Below, piece by piece: positions 17,281 to 24,679 of a DNA stretch of 64,000 nt. The notes below the pieces were generated by a model, which was not told the DNA's origin, searched no databases, and saw only the letters and a list, made by a program, of their open reading frames with translations. A program made the position numbers and the translations under genes. The stretch lies in the NCBI GenBank assembly GCA_036374795.1, contig DASUTC010000182.1:1-64000 (forward strand). Reading direction: 5' to 3'. Every line of letters begins with the position of its first letter. Position 1 is the first letter of the stretch. Source of the DNA: Herpetosiphonaceae bacterium (GTDB lineage Bacteria; Chloroflexota; Chloroflexia; Chloroflexales; Kallotenuaceae).

Positions 17281-17321
17281 ACCGCTGTCTTTTGTGGCTG
17301 CCATCGGCAGCGTTCGTATAT

Positions 17322-17427
17322 GGTGAGGTGCTGGCTGGCGTTCCTTCGCCACCATTAGCCCCGAGTCGCGGCAACGACTCCACCCGCTCGCGGGTGTGTG
17401 GGCGGCGTCAGCCTCCATTCCCTCCCC
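17322..17427 (+). ncRNA. Y RNA, element C (Ro stem at the ends, diverged tRNA-like core)
   Basis: The ends pair as GGTGAGG/CCTCCCC with one mismatch. The internal loop has TG on the 5' side and CATTC on the 3' side, and the second helix is GGCTGGC/GTCAGCC. The signature TTCCTTCG follows the 5' strand. The core holds GAGTCG/CGACTC closed by CGGCAA, in the place of a sealed acceptor stem, and a CACCCGC/GCGGGTG hairpin. A canonical T loop is missing. It belongs to the same family as element D. Confidence 0.6.
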
Positions 17428-17439
17428 GGTCGTTGGCGA

Positions 17440-17536
17440 GACGAGGTGCCTGCTGGGGTTCCTTCGATTGGCTCATCCAGGTTCGACTCCTGGGGCGGCG
17501 GCAACGTCGTCCAGCCCCGGCGACGATTCCCTCGTC
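17440..17536 (+). ncRNA. YrlA-type Y RNA, element D (Ro stem at ends, T arm and sealed acceptor stem)
   Basis: This is the clearest YrlA-like copy. GACGAGG (17440-17446) and CCTCGTC (17530-17536) form the terminal helix; CTGGGG/CCCCGG forms the second one; TTCCTTCG follows. The core has a perfect T arm, CCAGG-TTCGACT-CCTGG (17477-17493). Directly after it lies a 7-bp acceptor-like stem GGCGGCG/CGTCGTC sealed by a GCAA tetraloop (17494-17511). So the RNA is a tRNA mimic whose ends emerge from the position of the anticodon stem, as described for bacterial YrlA RNAs. It should bind the Ro60 protein encoded 470 bases downstream. Confidence 0.78.
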
Positions 17537-17593
17537 TTCAATCGGATGCAAGGAGATCGCTGTCACGCGGATCTGAAGGGCTGATGCGGCCTT

Positions 17594-17716
17594 GGGGGAG
17601 TAGCTCAACTGGTAGAGCAGCGTGCTTCTACGCCATTTCCTCGGTTCGAGGTGTAGTAGGAGATACTTCGACTTTTAATCGGCAGGTTGCGAGTTCGAGT
17701 CTCGCCTCCCCCACCA
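17594..17716 (+). ncRNA. tRNA-like Y RNA, element E (tRNA-Lys-like body, CCA encoded)
   Basis: The body is almost a full tRNA: GGGGGAG/CTCCCCC acceptor stem, D arm GCTC-AACTGGTA-GAGC, T arm GCGAG-TTCGAGT-CTCGC, discriminator A and encoded CCA. A 3' anticodon hairpin with loop CTTTTAA (anticodon TTT, Lys) is kept. A Ro-type stem of about 46 bases is inserted in the 5' strand of the anticodon stem. It contains CTAC/GTAG, the ATTT strand, CCTCG-GTT-CGAGG, TG, and CTTCG. It looks like a tRNA-Lys that acquired a Y-RNA stem. Processing by RNase P and tRNA 3' maturation is likely; charging is doubtful. Confidence 0.75.
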
Positions 17717-17730
17717 CTATGCATCAGCGG

Positions 17731-17802
17731 CGGGATGTAGCTCAGCGGTAGAGCGGCTGTTTCATACGCAGCAGGCCAGTGGTTCGATTCCACCCATCCC
17801 GA
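17731..17802 (+). tRNA. tRNA with CAT anticodon (Met, or Ile2)
   Basis: It folds as a cloverleaf: acceptor CGGGATG/CATCCCG, D arm GCTC-AGCGGTA-GAGC, anticodon stem GCTGT/GCAGC with loop TTCATAC, T arm GTGG-TTCGATT-CCAC, discriminator A. The paired C1-G72 and the lack of three G-C pairs next to the loop argue against an initiator. CCA is not encoded. The T stem has one A-C mismatch at its base. No Ro-type insert is present, so this is probably a functional tRNA inside the Y RNA cluster, though it could be a decayed member. Confidence 0.7.
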
Positions 17803-17809
17803 CAACGAC

Positions 17810-17965
17810 GGGGAAGTAGCTCAGCGGTAGAGCGGCAGGTGGGGCAGCAACGCCCGCCAGAGACTTCCGCGCCATTCCCTCGCTGCGAGGTAACTGTGGG
17901 AGTTCCTTCGTTTCTCACGCGGCAGGTCGCGAGTTCGCCCAGAGGGCACCCGCCCGCCTTCCCCG
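17810..17965 (+). ncRNA. tRNA-like Y RNA, element F (tRNA ends open)
   Basis: GGGGAAG/CTTCCCC forms the acceptor stem and GCTC-AGCGGTA-GAGC the D arm. An extra hairpin GGTGGG/CCCGCC follows the D arm. Then comes the Ro-type stem: ACTTCCGC/GTGGGAGT (8 bp with G-U pairs), CCATTC, CCTCG-CTG-CGAGG, and TTCCTTCG. A remnant anticodon hairpin with loop TTCTCAC (CTC, Glu) is visible. The T loop is interrupted after TTCG by GCCCAGAGGGCACCC, the same insertion and position as in element B. CCA is not encoded. The RNA ends 41 bases before the Ro60 start codon. Confidence 0.68.
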
Positions 17966-18005
17966 ATCTCTGGCTGTTGGTCTTTTTCTTCAAAGGAGGT
18001 GCCGC

Positions 18006-19604
18006 ATGACCAACATCGTCCGTCGGCTATTCGGATCGCGCCCTGCTGGCTATGAGCAGGCGACCGGGGTGAACCATGAGGGCTTTCCCAGCTTCACCCG
18101 CACGCTGGAAGAGCAGTACCTGCAAGTGCTGCTCACCAACACGCTCGGCCACACGTTCTACGCATCAGTGGGCGACAACTACACGCAGGCGCAGGATGTC
18201 CACCAGCGCATGCTGGCGAGCGATCCTGCCTTCGCCGCCCGCGCCATCGTCTATGCGCGCGAGCAGGGCACGATGCGGCTCCAGCCGATCATCGGGCTGG
18301 TATACCTCTCGCTGGTCGACCGGACGCTGTTTCGTGCGATCTTCCCGCGTGTGATTCAAACACCCGGCGATCTGCTCGACTTCGTGCAGATCGTGCGCAG
18401 CAAGCAGATTCGCGCCGGGCTGGGCCGGACGATCAAGGACGAGGTCAACCGCTGGCTGAACGGCATCGGCGAGTACCACGTGATCAAGTACGGCTCCGAC
18501 GCGGGAGCCAAGCTTTCGCTGCGCGACGTGCTGCGCCTGACGCATCCGCAGCCGTGCGACGAGCAGCACGACGCGCTCTTTCTGTATCTGACCGACCGAC
18601 AGAAGTGGCGCGATACGTACGGCGAGCGCATCGCCGAGATCGTGCCGCAGATCCACGCGCTGGAGGTCTTGAAGCGCACCGAGGACGCGACGGAGATTCG
18701 CGCCTTGATCGAGCGGGGCCGCCTGCCGTACGAGGTTGTCACCGGCGCGATCAAGCCCGACAAGGAAACCTGGGTCTTTCTGATGCGGCAGATGCCCTAC
18801 TTCGCCCTGCTGCGCCACCTGAACACGCTTCAGCGGGCGGGCGTGCTGGCCGACGCCGAGATCGCCGGGTACGTCGCCGGGCGGCTGGCGAACGCCGACG
18901 CGCTGCGCAAGGCAAAGGTCCTGCCCTTCCGGCTGCACGCGGCCTGGGTCGCATTCGAGCCGAGCAACGCCGAGGAGCAGCGGGTCAAGGCGGCGCTGGA
19001 GCAGGCGCTGGAGCTGGCATTCGTCAATCTGCCGAAGCTGCCGGGCGTGGTGGCGATTGCGCCGGACGTGTCGGGATCGATGAGCGGCTCGATCCACCAT
19101 CCGTCGAAGGTGCGCTACATCGACGTGGCCGCGATCTTCGCGGGCGCGATGCTCAAGGCCAGCCGCGACGCGCTGGTGCTGCCCTTCGAGACGGGCGTGG
19201 TCAAGGTCGATCTCAAGCCGACGCTGCCGCTGATGCAGATCGTCGCCACGCTGGCCTCGATCGGCGGGGGCGGGACAGCAGTTTCGGCACCGATCTCGAT
19301 GCTGCACAAGCAGCGCACGGCGGTCGACGTGTTCATCGGCATCACCGACAACGTCGAGTGGGCGCACGACTCCTACGGCGGCGAGGGCTTCCTGCCGACG
19401 TGGCGACGCTACCGCAAGGAGGTCGCGCCACAGGCGCAGGCATTCCTGATCACGATCGCGCCCTACCCGCAGGCGGTCGCGCCGCCCGATGAGCCGGGTG
19501 TTCACTACGTGTACGGCTGGGCCGATCATGTGCCGACCTACATCGCGCAGACCCTGGCGGGCTACGCCGGACAGGTCGAGGCGGTGCGGCAGGTGCAGCT
19601 ATGA
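18006..19604 (+). CDS. rsr: Ro60 ortholog (TROVE domain RNA-binding protein, Rsr)
   Basis: Ro60 is a ring-shaped RNA-binding protein. In Deinococcus, Rsr binds Y RNA, which tethers it to polynucleotide phosphorylase for decay and maturation of structured RNA. The 532-residue product has the TROVE layout. Residues 20-340 are helical HEAT-like repeats with basic segments (GLGRTIKDEVNRWLNGI, KPDKETWVFLMRQMPYF). A C-terminal von Willebrand A domain carries the metal site DVSGSMSGS (about 355-363) and ITDNVEW. A strong AAAGGAGGTG precedes the ATG. The gene follows six Y-RNA elements in the same direction and ends at a strong terminator. No rtcB or rtcA gene is adjacent. Confidence 0.95.
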   Translation: MTNIVRRLFGSRPAGYEQATGVNHEGFPSFTRTLEEQYLQVLLTNTLGHTFYASVGDNYTQAQDVHQRMLASDPAFAARAIVYAREQGTMRLQPIIGLVYLSLVDRTLFRAIFPRVIQTPGDLLDFVQIVRSKQIRAGLGRTIKDEVNRWLNGIGEYHVIKYGSDAGAKLSLRDVLRLTHPQPCDEQHDALFLYLTDRQKWRDTYGERIAEIVPQIHALEVLKRTEDATEIRALIERGRLPYEVVTGAIKPDKETWVFLMRQMPYFALLRHLNTLQRAGVLADAEIAGYVAGRLANADALRKAKVLPFRLHAAWVAFEPSNAEEQRVKAALEQALELAFVNLPKLPGVVAIAPDVSGSMSGSIHHPSKVRYIDVAAIFAGAMLKASRDALVLPFETGVVKVDLKPTLPLMQIVATLASIGGGGTAVSAPISMLHKQRTAVDVFIGITDNVEWAHDSYGGEGFLPTWRRYRKEVAPQAQAFLITIAPYPQAVAPPDEPGVHYVYGWADHVPTYIAQTLAGYAGQVEAVRQVQL

Positions 19605-19634
19605 GCGGCACGAACATCGGCTACTATTGATTGG

Positions 19635-19666
19635 ACCGGAGCGTTTGCGCGAGCGCTCCGGTTTTT
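19635..19666 (+). terminator. Rho-independent terminator of the Y RNA/Ro60 region
   Basis: ACCGGAGCG and CGCTCCGGT form a 9-bp stem with a 10-base loop, followed by TTTTTG. It lies 30 bases after the rsr stop. Confidence 0.85.
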
Positions 19667-19669
19667 GTT

Positions 19670-19860
19670 TGCCTGCGTCGTGGACCACGAACACCAGAAC
19701 AACGAACAACCGGAGAACCAGGCACCAAGCACCAGGGAAAACTCAGCACTCGAAACTTGAAACGAAACGATCGCCAACCTGCCGCTCAATTTGGTATTAT
19801 TGCATCTACGCGATGCGCTCGATGATCGACCGCGTTCTTCGTGCCGACTCGATTAACTAG
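19670..19860. repeat. Intergenic spacer with GAACAACGAAC/CTTGAAAC-type strings
   Basis: It contains AACACCAGAACAACGAACAA and CACTCGAAACTTGAAACG, related to the other purine-rich spacers in the window. No supported gene is seen in it. The promoter of the next gene must lie at its end. Confidence 0.5.
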
Positions 19861-19874
19861 AGGAAACCGCCTTG

Positions 19875-20609
19875 ATGCGACAAACGACATCGCCGTGGGG
19901 GCAGCTCAGCGCCGCTGCGGTCCATCTGTACACCGCCAGTGGAGCCGTGCTGGCCTTCCTGATCGTGCTGGCCGCGTTTCAGGGCAACACCGTGCAGGCT
20001 TTGTGGCTCGGCCTGATCGCGCTGATCATCGACAGCACCGACGGCACGCTGGCGCGCCGGTTTCGGGTGAGCGAGACGCTGCCCTGGTTCGATGGCCGCC
20101 GCCTCGACGATATTGTCGATTATCTAACGTACGTCTTCGCGCCGGTGCTGCTGCTGTGGAGCGGCGAATATCTGCCGCAAGGCAACGCGGGCATGATCCT
20201 GGCGGCGCTTCCGCTGCTCGCATCGAGCTACCAATTTTGCCGCGTGGACGCCAAAACCGACGATCATTTTTTCTTAGGCTTTCCGAGCTACTGGAACGTC
20301 GTCGCGTTCTACACGATCGTGCTCGATCTCACGCCCACGACCGTCAGCATCATCATGATCGTCTGCTCGCTGCTGGTCTTCGTGCCGATCCGCTACGTCT
20401 ATCCGTCGCGAACGGCGGCATTTCGGCGGCTTACGCTGGCGCTCACCGGGCTATGGCTGCTCTGCTACGCCTGGATACTCCCGCAGCTACCTACGCCAAG
20501 CCCGATCCTGAGCGATTTCTCGCTGCTGTACCTTGTGTACTACCTGGGTCTGAGCCTGTATCTCACGTTCAAGCCCTGGACGATCAAGAACAGATCGCGG
20601 GCGGCGTAA
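19875..20609 (+). CDS. pcs: Phosphatidylcholine synthase (CDP-alcohol phosphatidyltransferase)
   Basis: The enzyme condenses CDP-diacylglycerol with choline to phosphatidylcholine in the membrane. The 244-residue protein has eight or so hydrophobic segments. Its CDP-alcohol signature is DSTDGTLARR, then after a longer spacer DGRRLDDIVD (about residues 52-83). This variant, with the second part reading DGRRLDDIVDY, is the form found in Pcs rather than in phosphatidylglycerol-phosphate or phosphatidylserine synthases. ATG at 19875 follows GAGGAAA; a TTG one codon earlier could also start. It is single and ends at a bidirectional terminator. A source of choline is not encoded nearby. Confidence 0.85.
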   Translation: MRQTTSPWGQLSAAAVHLYTASGAVLAFLIVLAAFQGNTVQALWLGLIALIIDSTDGTLARRFRVSETLPWFDGRRLDDIVDYLTYVFAPVLLLWSGEYLPQGNAGMILAALPLLASSYQFCRVDAKTDDHFFLGFPSYWNVVAFYTIVLDLTPTTVSIIMIVCSLLVFVPIRYVYPSRTAAFRRLTLALTGLWLLCYAWILPQLPTPSPILSDFSLLYLVYYLGLSLYLTFKPWTIKNRSRAA

Positions 20610-20650
20610 GCTCGTACGCTTTCATATAAACCGATTCATAGCTTTCACTC

Positions 20651-20675
20651 AAGACCAGCCGCGCGGCTGGTCTTT
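20651..20675. terminator. Bidirectional terminator between convergent genes
   Basis: AAGACCAGCC and GGCTGGTCTT pair perfectly around a GCGC loop, with T and A tracts at the two sides. It lies between pcs and the kinase gene on the other strand. Confidence 0.8.
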
Positions 20676-20694
20676 GTGATGGAGCGAATGTTGC

Positions 20695-21303
20695 CTAAGA
20701 CTCAAACAGCGATTGGATCGCGGCGACAAGCCGGGGCATCTGCGCGGCAAACGTCGGATCGTCGGCGCTGGCATCAACCGTGATGACCGGCGAGCGATCG
20801 AGCCGGCGCAGCCACGCCTGGCAGAGGAAGTCAAGCGTCGCCAGATCGCCGACGGCGGCAATCTCCAGCGTGCGCCCCCGCCGACGGTGCCGCTCGATCA
20901 CCACATCCAGCGGCGCGGTCAGGTAGATCACCAGATCGGGCGGCGGCAGCGTATGGCGGAGCAGCCCGTGCATCCGCTGGCAGAGCTGAAACTCGTCCGC
21001 GCTCAAGTAGCCTTGCTGATAGAAGAAGCGGGTGAAGATATAAAAATCCTCGTCCAGGCCGCCGTCCTGCATGCCCACCCCTGTGCGCTGCCGGATCGCA
21101 GCCTCTTGCTCGGCGCGCAGCAGCAGGTAGTCAATCTGGTTGGCAAGCGCGTACCGGGTACGGTCGACGGCAAATAGCTGCTGGAACGGACGGGATGCGT
21201 GCTGCTCTAGGCCATGCATCAGCGGCAGCGCCCCACAAAGCTGCTCCGTGAGCGTCGTCTTGCCAACTCCGGCGTTACCGACCACAGTCACCAGTTTTCC
21301 CAC
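20695..21303 (-). CDS. Deoxynucleoside kinase family protein
   Basis: The 202-residue protein has a P-loop (VGNAGVGKTTL, residues 8-18). QDGGLDEDFYIFTRFF fits the conserved acidic segment of deoxynucleoside kinases, and DLVIYLTAPLDVVIERHRRRGR fits the lid region with its arginines. The family phosphorylates deoxynucleosides (dA/dG or dC) for nucleotide salvage in the cytoplasm. Residue differences in the usual DRS-like motif leave the substrate open; an unassigned AAA-type nucleoside kinase is the alternative. It is transcribed toward pcs, and the next gene upstream on the same strand begins about 1 kb away, so it may have its own promoter. Confidence 0.8.
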   Translation of the reverse strand: MGKLVTVVGNAGVGKTTLTEQLCGALPLMHGLEQHASRPFQQLFAVDRTRYALANQIDYLLLRAEQEAAIRQRTGVGMQDGGLDEDFYIFTRFFYQQGYLSADEFQLCQRMHGLLRHTLPPPDLVIYLTAPLDVVIERHRRRGRTLEIAAVGDLATLDFLCQAWLRRLDRSPVITVDASADDPTFAAQMPRLVAAIQSLFES

Positions 21304-21342
21304 ATGGGCCTTCCTGAAGGATAGAGCGCGGCTGCAAGCATA

Positions 21343-22350
21343 TCATCCGGCGGTCGTCGCGGCGTTGAGAAACTCCTGAAGCCAGCCCGGCACCACCTCG
21401 GCATACTCGGTCTTGAACGGCTCATCCAGACCTGACACCACGCGATACCACGTCAGCGCGCGGCAGAGCATCGCCAGCGGCTGCGCCAGCTCGAACGCAC
21501 CTAAGAGATCCTCGCGCGACCCGTAGCGCGTCCACGGCTCAAGGTAGATCTCGCGCAGCCGCAGCAGCTCAGGCCCGTGAGCGTCCAGCTTCAGCCGGTA
21601 GCCGATGCTTCGCAGCATGACCATCGGCGTAAAGAACGGATGGGACACACAGCTCTCGGCCCAGTCGGCAAAGACCAGGCGCTCGTCGCGCACAAAGATA
21701 TTGGCGTCGTGAAAATCGTCGTGGTGCAAGGTTTCGGGGATGCCGTAGCTCGCCAGCGCCCCGCACATGGCGGGCAATCGCAGCGCGAGATCGCGTAGCC
21801 GCCGGTACTCGTCTGAGGTCAGGCCATCGGGCTGATCGACGCGCAGCGCGGCGGTGTCGGAGAGCAGCCGCTCGTACTGCGCGGGCAGCGTCGTGAGCCG
21901 CCGATCCAGCGTGCCCAGCGAGAGCAGCTTGCCGCAGCGGGCGGACATCTCGATCTGCACCTCGGCGTAGACCGGCAGCAGCCGATGCCAGCGCCAGAGA
22001 TCCTCCGGCGACTCGATCAGGCTGCGCAGCGTCGCGCCTGCATCGGGCAGCAGCAGCCAGCCGCGCTCGACATCGATCGCCACAGGCTGCACCATACAGT
22101 CGGGCCGCCAGCGGGCCAGCGCCCCGGTCAGCGCGGCCTCATGCGACAGCGCGGGCATCACCGCCTTGCCGTAGAGATCGCCTGCGCTGGTCGGCACCCG
22201 CAGCACGGTTGACCAGGGCCGAACATGCGGCTGCTCGATCGGGCCATGCACCAGTATGTGGCGGCGCTCAAGCTCGGCCAGAATCCAGGCACGCATCTGC
22301 GCAAGCCAGCCGGGCTGCGTCCAGAGCAGCGAAGATATTGGCTCGGTCAT
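21343..22350 (-). CDS. Aminoglycoside phosphotransferase (APH)-fold kinase
   Basis: The 335-residue protein has the APH/choline-kinase fold markers. The catalytic loop is LHHDDFHDANIFV (HxDxxxxN, about residues 212-224), and the metal-binding Asp is in LVFADWAES. The N-terminal lobe is less conserved and starts MTEPISSLLWTQPGW. Such kinases act on many small molecules, and chromosomal members are mostly unassigned, so resistance should not be inferred. Of two adjacent ATG codons I take the second (22350), five bases after AAAGGAG; the open frame extends further upstream without a site. The end is 40 bases from the kinase gene downstream on the same strand. Confidence 0.8.
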   Translation of the reverse strand: MTEPISSLLWTQPGWLAQMRAWILAELERRHILVHGPIEQPHVRPWSTVLRVPTSAGDLYGKAVMPALSHEAALTGALARWRPDCMVQPVAIDVERGWLLLPDAGATLRSLIESPEDLWRWHRLLPVYAEVQIEMSARCGKLLSLGTLDRRLTTLPAQYERLLSDTAALRVDQPDGLTSDEYRRLRDLALRLPAMCGALASYGIPETLHHDDFHDANIFVRDERLVFADWAESCVSHPFFTPMVMLRSIGYRLKLDAHGPELLRLREIYLEPWTRYGSREDLLGAFELAQPLAMLCRALTWYRVVSGLDEPFKTEYAEVVPGWLQEFLNAATTAG

Positions 22351-22437
22351 CATGACTCCTTTGTTGCGAGGCGATACAGCAGCCAGGTAGCATATCAGAC
22401 CGAGCGAGGCAAGATCCGCCAGCGAGCGCAGCAACCG

Positions 22438-23532
22438 TTACCCATCCGGCGCGCCGACATCGCCCAGCTGGCGCGCATAGCCGGGATCTTTACGCGCCGC
22501 GATTACCCGATCGTACACCTGCTCGTAGCTATCGGCCATCGTCTTTGAGGTGAAGCGCAGCGCCTCGGCCCGGCACAGCCGCCGATCGAGTGTTGCCACC
22601 CTGCGAACCGCCGCCACCATCTCATCGAGCGAGTCACAAATGAAACCGCTGACGCCATTGCGCAAGATCTCAGGCACCGACCCGTGCCGCAAAGCAATCA
22701 CGGGCGTGCCGCAAGCCATCGATTCGATCAGCACCAGGCCAAACGGCTCCGGCCAGGCGAGGGGAAAAAGCGTGGCGTACGCGCCGCCGAGCAGATCAGC
22801 CTTGGCCTGCTCGCCGATCTCGCCGAGATACTCGACATCATTCGCCGCGAACAACGGCGCGATCTCGACTGTCCAGTACTGGTGATCGACCGGATCGACC
22901 TTAGCGGCGACTTTGAGCGGCATGCCGACGCGCCGCGCGATCTCGACGGCCCAGTCTGGCCGCTTCTCAGGGCAGATGCGGCCCACGAATACCAGATAAT
23001 CGCCCGGCCTGGGCTGGAAGGTGAAGCGATCGAGCGGAATGCCGTTGGGCACGCATCCAACCCAGTTGAGCGGCAGCTCACGCAGCGGCGCGCGCTGCGC
23101 CATGCTGATCGAAACAAGCGGAAGATGAGGATAGCAGCGCAAAATCGGCGGCAGGATCGACAGATCGAGGCGTCCATGCAGCGTGGTAACGGTCGGCGTC
23201 GGGACCAGCCGCGCAAAGGGAAAGGCAAAATGATCGACATGCGAGTGAATGATGTCAAAATCATCCGCGCGGCGATACACATGGCTCAGCATCGAGAGAT
23301 GAAGATACGGCGATAGATTGAGCATCTCGTCGCGCGTCAGGTGGCGGCGCAGCGAATGTGGCGTCGTGGGGTGTAGCATCGCGCTGGTGTCGGAGTCGCC
23401 GCTCGCAAAGAGCGTTACCTCGTGGCCGCGCTTGACCAGCTCTTCACACAAATTCCAAACAACTCGCTCAGTACCACCGTAGTGCGTGGGTGGCACGGAC
23501 TCATACATCGGCGCGATTTGTGCAATGCGCAT
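22438..23532 (-). CDS. Glycosyltransferase family 4
   Basis: The 364-residue protein begins MRIAQIAPMYESVPPTHYGG with the glycine loop of GT-B enzymes (GGTERVVWNLCEELVKRGH). Its C-terminal half has LVFVGRICPEKRPDWAVEIA and the EX7E motif in PEPFGLVLIESMACGTPVIA. These identify a retaining GT4 enzyme that uses a nucleotide-sugar donor. Acceptor and sugar cannot be told; similar proteins make glycolipids or compatible-solute glycosides. The frame runs unbroken and the length is typical. The neighbouring downstream gene encodes an APH-fold kinase, but a shared pathway is not evident. Confidence 0.9.
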   Translation of the reverse strand: MRIAQIAPMYESVPPTHYGGTERVVWNLCEELVKRGHEVTLFASGDSDTSAMLHPTTPHSLRRHLTRDEMLNLSPYLHLSMLSHVYRRADDFDIIHSHVDHFAFPFARLVPTPTVTTLHGRLDLSILPPILRCYPHLPLVSISMAQRAPLRELPLNWVGCVPNGIPLDRFTFQPRPGDYLVFVGRICPEKRPDWAVEIARRVGMPLKVAAKVDPVDHQYWTVEIAPLFAANDVEYLGEIGEQAKADLLGGAYATLFPLAWPEPFGLVLIESMACGTPVIALRHGSVPEILRNGVSGFICDSLDEMVAAVRRVATLDRRLCRAEALRFTSKTMADSYEQVYDRVIAARKDPGYARQLGDVGAPDG

Positions 23533-23564
23533 GTGCGGCTCCTCTTGCCCGGCGTACAGGACGG

Positions 23565-24077
23565 TTACAACGCTTGCTCGTAAAACTGTTGCCAGGGCCG
23601 TTGCAGCTGGGGCAACTGCTCACACTTGGTTTCGAGATCGGCGGCGAAACGCATGACATCTTCGTCGGCTGGATGGAGCGCCAGCGCCCGCAGATCGGCG
23701 ATCATCTCGCCGAGCAGCAGGCTCATGTGCTCGCGCCCCACGAACCCGCCCGCCTGCTCAAGATAGACGACGACCGCGCCGAGGTAGCGGTGCAGAGCAC
23801 GCCTCAACGACTCTGTAGCCTGCGCGGAGCGGCCAGGCGACGGCGGCTGGATCAAGGCCCGAAGCTGCACGCCGCGCGCGGCAATCTGCTCGCTCACAGC
23901 ATCGACCGCGCCTCGCTGGTCGGGGTGTTTTTGCAAGTTTTGCAGCTCATCGATCACGCGCCGCAGATCGTCATTCACCTGCTCAACCTGCTCGCCGCTA
24001 CACGCGCCCAAACAGAGAATATAGGCATCCACGTACTGGTCGATACGTTTCAGCAGGTCGGTGTACGTTGTGATCAT
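23565..24077 (-). CDS. Helical protein, unknown function
   Basis: The 170-residue product (MITTYTDLLKRIDQYVDAYI...) has no signal peptide or membrane segment. It is rich in Leu, Ala, Arg and Glu in heptad-like spacing, so an all-helical bundle is likely. I recognise no family motif. The start at 24077 is set by AAGGAG seven bases upstream. It lies 32 bases upstream of the glycosyltransferase gene on the same strand and probably shares its transcript. Confidence 0.6.
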   Translation of the reverse strand: MITTYTDLLKRIDQYVDAYILCLGACSGEQVEQVNDDLRRVIDELQNLQKHPDQRGAVDAVSEQIAARGVQLRALIQPPSPGRSAQATESLRRALHRYLGAVVVYLEQAGGFVGREHMSLLLGEMIADLRALALHPADEDVMRFAADLETKCEQLPQLQRPWQQFYEQAL

Positions 24078-24679
24078 GCGGAATCTCCTTCTCGATGGCG
24101 CCACGTCGCGCATCTGGCTGCGATGTCGCAAAACGCGATGATCATCCTCAGGCCGCGAGGACCGCCGATTGAATGCAGATGGATGAAGGCCAGGCCGACA
24201 GCAGCTTTCCAGCGGCAGCCACAGCTCTGCCTACGCAGCGACATGGCTGCTTACAAAGCAAGCAGCGTCAGATAAAGCAAAAGCACCTGTGCTCGATGGA
24301 GTGATCGATTGCGCTACGTGAATACGGCAGATCGTGACAAGCTAACCCATCTGTTCCAGCAAGATTCGTAGCACGAAGCGCGTGCGGCATGGTGTGGGAC
24401 GCAGGTAATCTGCGGGGGAGTGCGATAGGGGGGTGAAGGACGGGGGTGGGCCGTGAAACCATCCGGCACATCAATCTCATGGCGATCGACTTCCTCCTGT
24501 GCCGCCTCCCAGCATAGCGCCAGAGACGTTAGGTAGAGCGCGCGGTAGCTCCAAAAGGAATCGCTCAACACGGCAGTGCGCGTTGTTCAAACATCGTCAT
24601 TGATGTGTCCACACCCCAACGGTGGATGTACTCACTAGTCTACCATATGCGTCAATGCTCGATCAGGAGCGGCCTCGCG
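24078..24679. other. Intergenic region, no supported gene
   Basis: About 600 bases hold only short frames without ribosome-binding sites. An 85-codon minus-strand frame at 24314-24571 (starting with GTG) is protein-like in its first 38 residues but has no site. I do not call it. Promoters of the two flanking minus-strand genes are expected at its ends. Confidence 0.4.

Noticed and set aside
17022-17965. Interpretation of the RNA cluster as tRNA genes with archaeal-type or group I introns
   Set aside because: The inserts are too short for group I introns and share a signature with copies that have no tRNA ends. The adjacent Ro60 gene explains them as Y RNAs.
18165-19529. 454-codon minus-strand frame opposite the Ro60 gene
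   Set aside because: Ro60 is certain on the plus strand. The antisense product is rich in His/Arg/Gln/Leu with no recognisable domain.
19601-19630. Nine-codon frame overlapping the end of the Ro60 gene
   Set aside because: Too short, with no independent ribosome-binding site; probably chance overlap ATGA.
24314-24571. 85-codon minus-strand frame with GTG start
   Set aside because: First part looks protein-like, but there is no ribosome-binding site and the second half is of random composition.
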